Source: CADBRN01 sp050944685
Lineage (GTDB): Bacteria > Bacillota > Clostridia > Lachnospirales > Lachnospiraceae
Length of the DNA: 64,000 nt
Direction of reading: 5' to 3'
Assembly (NCBI GenBank): GCA_050944685.1
Contig: JBMNRP010000001.1
Location: 124,001 to 188,000, forward strand
The translations under genes and the position numbers were made by a program. The notes below the pieces were generated by a model. It was not told where the DNA came from. It worked only from the letters and a program-made list of their open reading frames with translations, and searched no databases. Position 1 is the first letter of the stretch; each line of letters opens with the position of its first letter. Positions 51,652-60,796 of this stretch are shown one piece after another.

Positions 51652-53634
51652 TTATTCTTCATTTTTCGGAGACTGGGGACTCCAGTGCTCACACGTGATG
51701 TAATACTGCGTCCCGTCCTCGTCCTCGATCTGCACGCGGATCCGGTAAACCCCGTTCTGCGTGACCGCATTCTCTATCTGGCTGAAATAAGGTCTGTCAC
51801 TGAATTTGATGGAAGAATCCCCCTCCTGCATCTCTGCATGAAAGACCCCTTCCTCTTCCGTCTCACTCGCAGGAAGAGTACCCTTGGTAATTGTCAGATC
51901 ATCCGCATTTAAACTGGTGAAAGGCGAGAGCGTCCCACCTCCGCCGGTTTCCGGTTCCAGCCAGACGGTCACCTGCTTTTCCTGACGGTCGCTGATATTC
52001 AGCCCGTCCACCCGGAACCGGACCGTATTTCCTTCGACGTCCATGCTGAGTGTAACCATGCTCAGAATCCGGTCGAGCAGTGCCTGATTGACTTCAACCT
52101 TCCCCTTTTCCTGCAGGAACGTCGATTTGTTCAGCATCTCCTGGTTCAGTTCATCGAACCCGTATTTCTCGGTCAGTGTCTCGAGGTCTGAGTACAGGTT
52201 CGTACCAAGTCCCAGCCGCTCTCCTTCGATTTTGACGCCCATCGCCGCCAGCGTAGTCGGAAAGAGATCCATCGTGGAAAATTCCGGCCTCCGGTCCGGA
52301 TCCGCCGGCTCAACCGCGGAATTGACGACGCAGGTATACGTCTTTCTGGTATAGTCGTCCGGGACGTCTTGGCAGAAATCCTGATCCATCGTCGTGTGGT
52401 CGCCGGAAATCACGATCGTGGTGTCCTTGTAAAAATCCTGATCCTGAATCCAGCGGACAAACTCCGTGACCTGACGGCTTGAACACGCCATAACATTGGC
52501 ATACTGATTGTCCCCGAACTCATCGCCGCAGAGACGGCACCGGTACCCGTCCTCAAAATGCGTATCCACCGTCAGCAGCGTCAGATTAAACGGTTTATCC
52601 GCAGATGCCATTTCCTGAAGCTTCTCCCGGGCGAAAGAAAACAGTTTTTCGTCCTCGAAGCCCCACCAGGCTTTGTAATCCTCCGGGATATGTCCGCTCT
52701 GCTTTGCCCAGTCGTAGTCCATTATCTCATAATTTCCGTGATCCGTAAAATAAAGCTTTCTGCCCCCGAAGGCAGATTCCGATCCGCACAGAAAGGCCTG
52801 GCTGTATCCCTCATTCTCCAGGATGTCTCCGATCGCCTGGACTCCGCTGAAAAACCCGCTCTGCGTATCCATGGCATTATAGAGATTGGTCTGGAGCGGC
52901 AGTCCGGTTGTCTCGGCGAAAATAGCTCCCATCGTATAACCTGTGTTATTCAGAACCTCTCCCCCGTTCAGTTCATCCGAGCTGCCGGAAAAGTCGTCAT
53001 TTTCCTGTGCGAGTTCCGTGAGCTCCGGTATGCAGTTTTCCGGAAAGGCTCCCCCGTTCTCCGGATCGGAAAAGGTCGTTTCCACGGATTCCAGATAAAT
53101 ATAGACCAGATTCCTTTTTTTCTCCGGAAAAGTCAGCGTCGTTGTCGCCGGATCCGCATAATTCTTCTCGATGAAATCGGAAACGGAATACTGGGACCGG
53201 ATGTAACTGAATCCGTCTGTCATTTTCAGAAAATGGACGACAGAAAAAGAGGCCAGGAACACTCCTGCCCCCAGCTCGGCGAGAGCAATTTTTTTCACCA
53301 GCCCCGGTTTCTTTTTCCAGATCAGCACGGCCGCCGTAACAGCTGCCGCGATAATAAGACCGCCCGGCAGAAAGACCTGCCGGATGGCGGAGGAAATGAT
53401 GCTGTTCTCCGTTCCCTCCTTGGGCGCCACCATATGGAAAACCATCTCGTCCAGCTTGAGCCCGCCCCAGGTGCGGAGGCCGAAGCTCTGCCCGAGAAAA
53501 AACAATATTCCGATGGAAAAAAGAATCAGCGCCACGACCGTCAGTATTTTCACACCTGTCCGTTTTTCACCCTTTTTCGTTTTCTTTTTTTCTAAATTCT
53601 GAGATGGACTTCTGTGAAACATCCTGTTCCGCAT
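51652..53634 (-). CDS. LtaS/MdoB-type sulfatase-fold phosphoglycerol transferase
   Basis: A 660-residue membrane enzyme of the lipoteichoic-acid-synthase-like group. Only about three membrane helices are visible (about residues 28-48, 95-113, 121-140), fewer than the five of LtaS. The extracellular sulfatase domain starts near KRNLVYIYLESVETTF. The nucleophile Thr is in NNTGYTMGAIFAETTGLP, and metal-binding Asp/His in SGDHTTMD and TVDTHFEDGY. A C-terminal domain of about 130 residues looks beta-rich. AGGGGG precedes the ATG by eight bases. It may transfer phosphoglycerol to a wall polymer or glycan; the exact acceptor is unknown. Confidence 0.85.
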   Translation of the reverse strand: MRNRMFHRSPSQNLEKKKTKKGEKRTGVKILTVVALILFSIGILFFLGQSFGLRTWGGLKLDEMVFHMVAPKEGTENSIISSAIRQVFLPGGLIIAAAVTAAVLIWKKKPGLVKKIALAELGAGVFLASFSVVHFLKMTDGFSYIRSQYSVSDFIEKNYADPATTTLTFPEKKRNLVYIYLESVETTFSDPENGGAFPENCIPELTELAQENDDFSGSSDELNGGEVLNNTGYTMGAIFAETTGLPLQTNLYNAMDTQSGFFSGVQAIGDILENEGYSQAFLCGSESAFGGRKLYFTDHGNYEIMDYDWAKQSGHIPEDYKAWWGFEDEKLFSFAREKLQEMASADKPFNLTLLTVDTHFEDGYRCRLCGDEFGDNQYANVMACSSRQVTEFVRWIQDQDFYKDTTIVISGDHTTMDQDFCQDVPDDYTRKTYTCVVNSAVEPADPDRRPEFSTMDLFPTTLAAMGVKIEGERLGLGTNLYSDLETLTEKYGFDELNQEMLNKSTFLQEKGKVEVNQALLDRILSMVTLSMDVEGNTVRFRVDGLNISDRQEKQVTVWLEPETGGGGTLSPFTSLNADDLTITKGTLPASETEEEGVFHAEMQEGDSSIKFSDRPYFSQIENAVTQNGVYRIRVQIEDEDGTQYYITCEHWSPQSPKNEE

Positions 53635-53872
53635 CCGAAAGTTCCCCCTTTTCCCGTTCGTAATGGATTATTTTACCATATCTTTACATTTTCCTGAAGA
53701 AATAATTTTCCGGATCTGAAAAAATCCCCTCAGGGCACAGATATTCAAGAAGTCCGGACACAAATTTATCCGGAATAATATGTGGCAAACAGAAGTCCGG
53801 TGTGTTATGATAATTCAAGAATAAATTGGTGCAGCCAGTTGGAATTATCTAAAAAAGGATGGACGTTTGGCT

Positions 53873-54163
53873 ATGAGTATGAATAAAGTGCAGGATAAGG
53901 TGCAGGATCTGGTCAGTGAACTGAAGGAGCAGAATAAGCTGATGAAAGAGCACAACGATGAAATCAATGAATCAAAAGCAGGCAAGAGAGCGCTCTGGAT
54001 CTTCGCAGTTATCGGCGCAATTGCCGCGGTGGCAGCCATCGCCTACGCGGTGTACCGCTACATGACTCCGGACTACCTGGAGGATTTTGACGACGACGAT
54101 TACGAAGATGACTTCGATGATTATTTTGAAGACGACGATGAGGATACGACCGAAGAAAAGTAA
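53873..54163 (+). CDS. Small membrane protein with highly acidic tail
   Basis: The chosen ATG at 53873 gives 96 residues; other nearby starts are possible. An amphipathic, Lys/Glu-rich helix (about residues 4-40) precedes one membrane helix (about 42-62). The last 30 residues are almost only Asp, Glu, Tyr and Phe (DDDDYEDDFDDYFEDDDED). Not recognised. An extended -10 (TGTTATGAT) lies about 65 bases upstream and a terminator follows, so it is its own unit. Confidence 0.75.
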   Translation: MSMNKVQDKVQDLVSELKEQNKLMKEHNDEINESKAGKRALWIFAVIGAIAAVAAIAYAVYRYMTPDYLEDFDDDDYEDDFDDYFEDDDEDTTEEK

Positions 54164-54213
54164 TTCCGCCGCCTGACCGGCGGCCGGATGATAGAGGTGA
54201 CCAAAGAATAATG

Positions 54214-54248
54214 GGGCCGTCACATCTGTGATGACCCTGTTTTCTTTT
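54214..54248 (+). terminator. Terminator
   Basis: GGGCCGTCACA pairs with TGTGATGACCC (G-U pairs included), then TGTTTTCTTTT. Confidence 0.8.
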
Positions 54249-54299
54249 GTGAATCCCACCGGACTCTGAAAAACCAGAAAGACGAAATGGAATCATAAG

Positions 54300-55739
54300 A
54301 TGAAAAAGGGTGAAACATACGAAGGAACCGTCAGACGTATTTCCTTCCCGAACAAGGGACACGTGACCGTCGGAGACCGGGATGTGATCGTGAAAAACGC
54401 TCTCCCGGGACAGACCGTCCGTTTCCGGATCAACAAGAAAAAGGCGGGGCGGACGGAGGCGCAGCTTCTGGAAGTTCTCGAGCCCTCTCCCCTTGAAACG
54501 CAAGGCGCTCTCTGCTCCGGTTATCCGTCCTGCGGCGGATGCTTCTGCCAGTCCATGGCCTGCGGGGACCAGCTCCGCATGAAAGAGCGGGAAATCCGGG
54601 AGCTCCTGGCGCCCGCGTTTGACCGGGAGCGCTCCCGGAACAGCTCTTTTTCCCCGGACACCGCCTGGGAGGGCATTCTTCCGAGCCCGGAAAGCTCCTG
54701 CTATCGGAACAAGATGGAATATGCCTTCGGCGATTCCGAAAAGGACGGTCCGCTCACGCTGGGACTTCACCGGAAAAACAGCATGTACGATATTCTGACC
54801 GCAGACGACTGTATTCTCGTCCACCCGGATTTCAACGCGGTCGTCCGATGCACCCTGGAATTTTTCTCCGGACTGCATGTCCCCTATTTCCGCCGCATCT
54901 CCCACGAGGGATATCTGCGTCACCTTCTGGTCCGCCGCGGCGTATCCACCGGGGAAATGCTCATTGATCTCGTCACGACCTCGCAGGATCCTTTTGTCTC
55001 CCGGAAAAACAAAGAAGAGGATCCGCCCCTCGGTACGGAAGAGATGCTGAAGCGCTTTGCGGACCGCCTCCTCTCCCTGAATCTCTCCGGCAGCATCACC
55101 GGCATCCTCCACACCGAAAACGATTCCGTCGCGGACGTCGTCAAAAACGACCGGACGGAAATCCTGTACGGCCGCGATTATTTCTATGAAAATCTTCTGG
55201 GGCTGAAATTCCGCATCACCCCGTTCTCCTTTTTCCAGACAAACACAAAAGGTGCGGAGGTCCTCTACCGGACCGTGATGGATTTTCTGGGAGACGTTTC
55301 CGGAAACACCGTGTTTGATCTGTACAGCGGAACCGGCACGATCGCCCAGATTCTCGCCCCCGCCGCAAAAAATGTGGTCGGCGTGGAAATCATGGAGGAG
55401 GCCGTCCGCGCAGCGGTTGAAAATGCGGCCGAAAACGGTCTGGATAACTGCCGTTTCATCGCAGGAGACGTGCTGAAAGTCCTGGACGGTCTGGAGGAAA
55501 AACCGGACGCCATCGTTCTGGATCCTCCCCGCGATGGCATTCACCCGAAGGCTCTGCCGAAAATCATCGCCTGCGGTGTAAAGCGGATCGTTTATATCTC
55601 CTGCAAGCCGACGAGCCTCGCGCGCGACCTGGAGGTTCTGCAGGCAGGCGGCTGCCGCATCCGGCGCGTGCGAAGCATTGACATGTTTCCGAACACAGCT
55701 AATATAGAAACCGTGTGCCTCTTATGCAAATCTCTGTGA
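54300..55739 (+). CDS. rlmD: 23S rRNA (uracil-5-)-methyltransferase RlmD-type
   Basis: Methylates a uracil of 23S rRNA at C5 using SAM. The N-terminal TRAM domain (YEGTVRRISFPNKGHVTV) is followed by cysteines CSGYPSCGGCFCQ that can bind a 4Fe-4S cluster. The SAM-binding motif is VFDLYSGTGTIAQ, and the catalytic segment has DPPRDG and the nucleophile Cys in YISCKPTSLARDL. Length 479 is typical for the Firmicute RlmD/RlmCD enzymes; which uracil (747, 1939 or both) cannot be told here. Confidence 0.93.
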   Translation: MKKGETYEGTVRRISFPNKGHVTVGDRDVIVKNALPGQTVRFRINKKKAGRTEAQLLEVLEPSPLETQGALCSGYPSCGGCFCQSMACGDQLRMKEREIRELLAPAFDRERSRNSSFSPDTAWEGILPSPESSCYRNKMEYAFGDSEKDGPLTLGLHRKNSMYDILTADDCILVHPDFNAVVRCTLEFFSGLHVPYFRRISHEGYLRHLLVRRGVSTGEMLIDLVTTSQDPFVSRKNKEEDPPLGTEEMLKRFADRLLSLNLSGSITGILHTENDSVADVVKNDRTEILYGRDYFYENLLGLKFRITPFSFFQTNTKGAEVLYRTVMDFLGDVSGNTVFDLYSGTGTIAQILAPAAKNVVGVEIMEEAVRAAVENAAENGLDNCRFIAGDVLKVLDGLEEKPDAIVLDPPRDGIHPKALPKIIACGVKRIVYISCKPTSLARDLEVLQAGGCRIRRVRSIDMFPNTANIETVCLLCKSL

Positions 55740-55752
55740 AAGTGTGTTACCA

Positions 55753-56679
55753 ATGACCTCTGAAAAAAGCAGTCCGTTCAAGACAATGAATCCCCATGTA
55801 ATGGGAATTCTGCTTGTAATCGTGGATTCATTTTTCTTTTCTCTGATGAGCTTGTTTGTGCGTCTGTCGGGCGACATCCCGACCATGCAGAAGGCTTTCT
55901 TCCGCAACGTCGTGGCTGCGGTGATCGCCCTCGGCAGTCTGGCGCGGTCCGAGGAAAAATTCAAAATCCGAAAGGGCTCTCTCCCTCTTCTGTTTCTCCG
56001 TTCCATTTTCGGGGGAACGGGGCTTATTCTGAATTTCTGGGCCATCGACCACATCACGCTGGCGGACGCCAATATTCTGAATAAGATGTCGCCCTTCTTC
56101 GCCATTCTCGCCTCGATCCCCATTCTGGGAGAGCGGCCGAATTCCGTAGAGATTTTCACCGTAATCGCGGCTTTCACGGGAGCTGTTTTCGTCGTAAAGC
56201 CCACATCGGGCGTTGCGAGTCTCCCGGCCCTCGCGGGACTGATCAGCGGATTCGGAGCAGGCGTCGCCTACACGTATGTGCGGAAGCTCGGAAAACACAA
56301 AGAGCGCGGCGGCGTCATCGTGGCTTTTTTCTCTGTATTTACGTGTCTGCTCTGTCTGCCGTTTGTCATCGCGGATTACAAGCCGATGTCCGCCAGACAG
56401 TGGGCCTGCCTGATCGGAGCCGGCTGCGTCGCGGCCATCGCACAGTTCGCCGTCACCAACGCGTATAAATTCGCACCGGCGAAGGAAATCTCCGTGTTCG
56501 ATTACTCTCAGGTGCTGTTCGCATCTCTCTGGGGAGCCCTCTTCTTCTCCGAGGTGCCGGACAGATGGTCGGCGATCGGCTATGTCATTATCATCAGCAT
56601 GGCCATTTTCAAATGGTATTACAACGTCCACGTACAGGCCGGAAAAAAGAGCCCCGCACACGAGGAGCATCACAGCTGA
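55753..56679 (+). CDS. EamA/DMT-family transporter
   Basis: A 308-residue drug/metabolite-type exporter with ten predicted membrane helices in two EamA repeats. Family traits are visible: LMSLFVRLSGDIPTMQKAFFRN in the first helices and a second repeat near AALAGLISGF-like and YKFAPAKEISVFDYSQVLFA. The substrate is unknown. It starts 13 bases after the rlmD stop and lacks its own ribosome binding site, so it is probably translated by coupling; a GTG at 55744 is an alternative start. Confidence 0.88.
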   Translation: MTSEKSSPFKTMNPHVMGILLVIVDSFFFSLMSLFVRLSGDIPTMQKAFFRNVVAAVIALGSLARSEEKFKIRKGSLPLLFLRSIFGGTGLILNFWAIDHITLADANILNKMSPFFAILASIPILGERPNSVEIFTVIAAFTGAVFVVKPTSGVASLPALAGLISGFGAGVAYTYVRKLGKHKERGGVIVAFFSVFTCLLCLPFVIADYKPMSARQWACLIGAGCVAAIAQFAVTNAYKFAPAKEISVFDYSQVLFASLWGALFFSEVPDRWSAIGYVIIISMAIFKWYYNVHVQAGKKSPAHEEHHS

Positions 56680-56717
56680 ACGGATGCGGAGCATTTCCCG
56701 GATCATCCATAACGGCG

Positions 56718-56746
56718 TTGAACCCGGAATCCTTTTGCTCTATAAT
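56718..56746 (+). promoter_or_regulatory. Promoter of the sortase gene
   Basis: TTGAAC, 17 bases, perfect TATAAT, about 90 bases before the ATG. Confidence 0.8.
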
Positions 56747-56834
56747 GATAGCGTTCCCGCCGCGGAGCCCCGGGGAAAATACAGGAGGACTTCCGCGGCA
56801 CAGGAAAAAACCCGCTTAGCGACAGGAGAATCAC

Positions 56835-57521
56835 ATGAAAAAGGCAAAAAAAGGCTCCGGCCGTGGCTGGAAAGCCCTGATCATCATCGGAATTCTGGTG
56901 ATCTCAGCCGGAATCGGACTGGTCCTGTATAATATCTGGGACGGAAAACGGGCGGAACGGGCATCCAACCTCATCGCAGAACAGCTGGAAACCGAAATTG
57001 ACAAAAACGCGGCGGGGGAAACACCGGACAATACGGACTCAGACCAGGAGATGCCGACCATTGAAATCGATGGAAAAAAGTATATCGGCATCCTGGAGGT
57101 CCCTGTTTATAATCTGCGCCTTCCCGTCATGGCAGACTGGAGCTACGCTTCTCTGAAGATATCTCCCTGCCGGTATTCGGGATCCTATTATACCAATGAC
57201 CTGGTGATCTGCGGCCACAATTACGCGCGCCACTTCAGTCCCCTGAAAAATATCGGCATCGGCGAAAAGATCCGGTTCACAAGTGTGGAGGGAAAAGTCT
57301 ACACCTACATCGTAGGCAACCGCGAAACCCTCAGGCCGACCGAGGTCAGCAAGATGGTGGAAAACAAATCCAACAGTGAAACCCAGAATGAGGACTGGGA
57401 TCTGACTCTCTTCACGTGCAACACGGGCGGGCGGACCCGCTGCGCGGTGCGGTGCGTCCTGCAGGACGACAGCCAGACAAATGAAAACGCCCCATCCGAC
57501 CTGAGCTCCCTCGCCGGATAA
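56835..57521 (+). CDS. Sortase family transpeptidase
   Basis: A 228-residue membrane-anchored sortase that links surface proteins to the wall or builds pili. One membrane helix (about residues 13-34) precedes the sortase barrel. The catalytic His is in ICGHNY (H128), the Cys in TLFTC (C195), and an Arg lies close behind (200-206). No LPxTG substrate gene was found in the window. Class assignment is uncertain. AGGAGA precedes the ATG by seven bases. Confidence 0.9.
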   Translation: MKKAKKGSGRGWKALIIIGILVISAGIGLVLYNIWDGKRAERASNLIAEQLETEIDKNAAGETPDNTDSDQEMPTIEIDGKKYIGILEVPVYNLRLPVMADWSYASLKISPCRYSGSYYTNDLVICGHNYARHFSPLKNIGIGEKIRFTSVEGKVYTYIVGNRETLRPTEVSKMVENKSNSETQNEDWDLTLFTCNTGGRTRCAVRCVLQDDSQTNENAPSDLSSLAG

Positions 57522-57560
57522 CGCAATGCCGAAAAACCGCTGCCGCATCCGGTTCCGGTA

Positions 57561-58022
57561 TTATTTCACCGGCACACAGTACTGATTATTGATCTTCGCG
57601 ACCTTGTCTCTTCTTCGCACATATTTCTCCGCGGTCAGCGGATCGGTGCTCATCCAGGTCCTGACGATTTCCATGGCGATCATGCCGCCGATGATTTTTC
57701 CGCCGATGCAGAGCACGTTCGCGTCATTGTGCTGGCGTGCCAGCTGCGCACAGAAGGTGTCCTGGCAGACGCAGGCATAGATTCCGCTGATCTTGTTCGC
57801 GATCATCGCGCTTCCGTAGCCGACGCCGTCAACGAAGATGCCTCTGCTGCATTCACCCTTCGCGACCGCGAGGGCGGCGGGAAGCACGAAATCCGACAGA
57901 TCGCAGGAATTCTCATCGTACGTTCCGAAGTCAACCACTTCGTGGCCTTCCGACTCCAGATACTCTTTGATCTCATTTTTCAGCTTCGTTCCGGCATGAT
58001 CATTTGCCATCGCAATTTTCAT
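57561..58022 (-). CDS. RpiB/LacA/LacB-family sugar-phosphate isomerase
   Basis: A 153-residue isomerase of the RpiB fold. It begins MKIAMANDHAG, the usual RpiB start with the DHAG loop, and has RQHNDANVLCIGG. The catalytic Cys of RpiB (in CGTGIG) is replaced by Asp (FVDGVGYGSAM), as in LacA/LacB-like and other non-Cys members. The protein may act on another phosphosugar; ribose-5-phosphate is not assured, and rpiA is present elsewhere. AAGGAG precedes the ATG. Confidence 0.85.
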   Translation of the reverse strand: MKIAMANDHAGTKLKNEIKEYLESEGHEVVDFGTYDENSCDLSDFVLPAALAVAKGECSRGIFVDGVGYGSAMIANKISGIYACVCQDTFCAQLARQHNDANVLCIGGKIIGGMIAMEIVRTWMSTDPLTAEKYVRRRDKVAKINNQYCVPVK

Positions 58023-58071
58023 TGTCCAATCTCCTTCCTTTTCGATGAAACGTTCCCTCGCTATCCGGACA

Positions 58072-58545
58072 TCAGGATTCATTTACCAGCTTTCCAGTCA
58101 TGTGATCGATCGTCAGCTCCAGAATCCGGACCTTGTTTCCATTTTTGCCAATCTCATATGCGATGTATTCCGGATCATCCGGAAAGTATTTCAGACCGAG
58201 CTTTTCCAGCTTCTCCATCGCCTTCCCGTGATCCCCGACCGGCATCAGACGGCCGAAGACAATCACGCTGCTGATATTCAGGCCGCGCTTTTCCGGAGTC
58301 CTGTATCCGCTGTCGTACACGCAGAACGAGACGCGGCTGTCACGGCGGATGGCGTCCATCTTATGGCCTTCTCTGGCGCAGTGGAAAAAGATCTTCCCCT
58401 CGTCGTACAGATAGTTGATCGGAAGCGCATAGGGATATCCGTCTTCCCCGCTGACCGCCAGAACCCCGCGGGGCTCCTTCCGCAGAATTTCCAGGCATTT
58501 TTCTTCTGGCAGTTCCTGATGAAATCTTCTCATTTTTCGAAACAT
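58072..58545 (-). CDS. Pyridoxamine-phosphate-oxidase-like flavin-binding protein (NimA type)
   Basis: A 157-residue split-barrel FMN-binding protein. Conserved segments are GVLAVSGEDGYPYALPINY, IFFHCAREGHKMDAI and VSFCVYD, typical of the nitroimidazole-resistance/PNPOx-like group. No cofactor partner is encoded beside it. GGGAG precedes the start at 58545. It ends 49 bases before rpiB-like in the same direction, so the two may form one transcript. Confidence 0.87.
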   Translation of the reverse strand: MFRKMRRFHQELPEEKCLEILRKEPRGVLAVSGEDGYPYALPINYLYDEGKIFFHCAREGHKMDAIRRDSRVSFCVYDSGYRTPEKRGLNISSVIVFGRLMPVGDHGKAMEKLEKLGLKYFPDDPEYIAYEIGKNGNKVRILELTIDHMTGKLVNES

Positions 58546-58589
58546 ATTTTTCTCCCTGTCCTGTAAACGAATTATGAAACGTCACCTTT

Positions 58590-60134
58590 TCAGGCAGCGA
58601 CGGCGTGCCGCGCCGGATAGGCAAATGCCTGGCTCACATTCGGACCCAGATAATAATTGATCACGCGTTCCGTATAACCCAGATCGTAGCTCCCGGTATA
58701 GCCCTCCGGAATGGATTTTGAGGGATCGATATTCAGGGTATCGTCCGCAACGCAGAAAAAGTCGTCATCCTGACCCGATCCGGCAGTTCCCTTCGTGTCC
58801 TCCCAGGTCGGATCCGCCCAGGTATAAACCCCGTTGATGCGCAGAAGATTCCACGCGTGGCCGATTCCGTTCACGGTTCCGGTCACGACCGAGCACTCGA
58901 TGCCCGCCTCGTTGCAGAGAAGCTTAAAGGTCCGCGCGTATCCGGCGCAGACGCTCGAGTGATACTGCAGGACACTCCGCACGTCCTGACCGTACAGACT
59001 GCTTTCGAGATAATCCGTCGTATTAATCAGATAAGTATACAGCTTTTTGGCGGTCTGGTATTCGTCCGCACCACTCGGAACCGTCTTCAGAGCGGCGGAG
59101 ACGGCCGAACGGATCGCCTTCTCCGCGGAACTGTCCGGTTTTTCGCGGAACGATGCGTAGCGGGCAGCTCCGGTCGATCTGCTGTAGTATATGGTATAGC
59201 CGTCGGCGATCCAGTAGTAATCCGGATTGTCGTAGCTGCACGCGGTCACCGCGCGTTTCAGGTCCTGGATATTCACTCCTTCCGAAAAATCAACCGTCCG
59301 GGAACCGGTTTCCTTCGTGCTGAGCAGTCTCGTGTAAATCTTTTTCTGGGCAGCGCTCAGACGGTCATAATAATACATCGTGCTCTCGGAATAGGATTTC
59401 CTGACCCCGTACCAGCCGACGGACTCATAGCGCCAGCCCAGTGAAATCAGATGATTCCTCTCGGAAACGCTCACCGTAAAATGGTGATTGTTCGCCGCCT
59501 GGTTTTGATTATACAGGCGGTACAGCGGAACCGCGGAAGAATTTTTCGCGCTGAGCGAATACCAGCCGACGCCCTCGTACCTCCATCCGCTGCGGGTCAG
59601 CATATTGACTTCCGACTTATTTAAGGTGTAATGATGCTCTCCGGCGACCGGATTGTACATGCGGTAAACCGGACTGCCCGATTTCGGCGCGTACCACGCG
59701 ACGCCCTCGTACTGCCATCCAAGACCCATCAGATGATTTTTTTCGTCCGTGGATGATGTAAAAAAATGCTCTCCGGAATTCGGATTATACAGGCGATACA
59801 TGATGTTCGTCCGAATGGATCCGGACGAGGCACCCGCTGCCGCCTGAAGATCTTCTCCGGCTTCGCCCGACGCAATGGCATCCGCGGTTTCCTGCGCGAT
59901 CCCGGTGGTATCACCGAAACTGAACGCGTTCACTGTCTCAGATGCCAGATCCGTCTCCGCTGCCTCCGCGGACACAACGCCGGTCCACCCGTCCGGCAGA
60001 GCCGCGCGGCCGGGCTTCCCATCATCTCCGCTCTTTCGCGCGCCGGAAAATCCGGACCCCGCCGCCATCGCAAGACACAGAAAGACCGCAGGCAAAACGC
60101 GGAAGACTCTGTTCTTGAAATAACAATGTCTCAT
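58590..60134 (-). CDS. Secreted DUF5648 x3 / transglutaminase-like protein
   Basis: A 514-residue exported protein. A signal peptide and a low-complexity spacer lead to three DUF5648 repeats (YRLYNPNSGEHFFTSS..., YRMYNPVAGEHHYTL..., YRLYNQNQAANNHHFT...), each ending in GW-YE-V-WY. DUF5648 modules are thought to bind glycans. A C-terminal transglutaminase-like domain has the catalytic triad Cys in SSVCAGYA, His in GIGHAWNL and Asp in TWADPTWED. The repeats suggest wall or mucin attachment, the enzyme a peptidase or cross-linker; both are inference. It has its own promoter. Confidence 0.9.
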   Translation of the reverse strand: MRHCYFKNRVFRVLPAVFLCLAMAAGSGFSGARKSGDDGKPGRAALPDGWTGVVSAEAAETDLASETVNAFSFGDTTGIAQETADAIASGEAGEDLQAAAGASSGSIRTNIMYRLYNPNSGEHFFTSSTDEKNHLMGLGWQYEGVAWYAPKSGSPVYRMYNPVAGEHHYTLNKSEVNMLTRSGWRYEGVGWYSLSAKNSSAVPLYRLYNQNQAANNHHFTVSVSERNHLISLGWRYESVGWYGVRKSYSESTMYYYDRLSAAQKKIYTRLLSTKETGSRTVDFSEGVNIQDLKRAVTACSYDNPDYYWIADGYTIYYSRSTGAARYASFREKPDSSAEKAIRSAVSAALKTVPSGADEYQTAKKLYTYLINTTDYLESSLYGQDVRSVLQYHSSVCAGYARTFKLLCNEAGIECSVVTGTVNGIGHAWNLLRINGVYTWADPTWEDTKGTAGSGQDDDFFCVADDTLNIDPSKSIPEGYTGSYDLGYTERVINYYLGPNVSQAFAYPARHAVAA

Positions 60135-60184
60135 CTTGAAATGATCCCCCTGTTGCAGTGATTGGAACTATTTTCTAAACGATA

Positions 60185-60214
60185 ATTATACTCTCGAATT
60201 CTCCCGAATCTCAA
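60185..60214 (-). promoter_or_regulatory. Promoter of the DUF5648 gene
   Basis: Minus strand TTGAGA, 18 bases, perfect TATAAT, about 50 bases before the start. Confidence 0.75.
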
Positions 60215-60265
60215 GATGCCTTGAAAAAAAATGAATGATATTTCCGAAGGCACTCCGGACGCTGA

Positions 60266-60311
60266 AAGAAAAAAGTGAGCAGGCCGGCGCTCTCGCGTCT
60301 CCTGCTCACTT
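60266..60311 (-). terminator. Terminator of the small membrane-protein gene
   Basis: AAGTGAGCAGG/CCTGCTCACTT perfect 11-base stem (60273-60311), with a T-rich run on the minus-strand side. Confidence 0.85.
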
Positions 60312-60363
60312 GAATACGGGTGTTCATCGACGATGTTTTCGGATTCGATAAACGTGCTTCCTC

Positions 60364-60576
60364 TTATTCTTCCGGATTTCTTCCGAATTTCCGGACCAGA
60401 AATACGACTGTGACCACGCAGAAGGCAGCCAGCACCATCATCCCGATAATTTCATTAGACTCACCCGATAAAATCACCTTTTCGCCCTCAGCGGCAAAAA
60501 CCGCGGTCGGCCTGAACGCTGTCATGAAAAACAGCACCAGTGCGGAAATCATTCCGCGTATTCTGTTTCCCCCCAT
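60364..60576 (-). CDS. Small exported membrane protein
   Basis: A 70-residue protein with a signal-like N-terminal helix (MISALVLFFMTAFRPTAVFA), a short outer segment and a second helix (about residues 44-62). Ribosome binding site AGGAGG lies five bases before the ATG, and a strong terminator follows, so it is a real gene. No family recognised. Confidence 0.75.
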   Translation of the reverse strand: MGGNRIRGMISALVLFFMTAFRPTAVFAAEGEKVILSGESNEIIGMMVLAAFCVVTVVFLVRKFGRNPEE

Positions 60577-60796
60577 GAAGTCCTCCTTTCTTTTTCAGAA
60601 ACTAAAATAAGTGACCTTCAATCCTCTCGATCCGGATGTTCCCGCGAAAACCGCTCCCTCAGGCAGTACAATACCGCCGGAAACATCCGTGCGCGCGGTT
60701 CATGCTCCGCCGCACCGCTGCTGGCTGAATTTTTCAGCACAAAATAACATCTAGTATTTATTGTAAAGGAAATACCAGACAGGTCAATAGGAAAGT

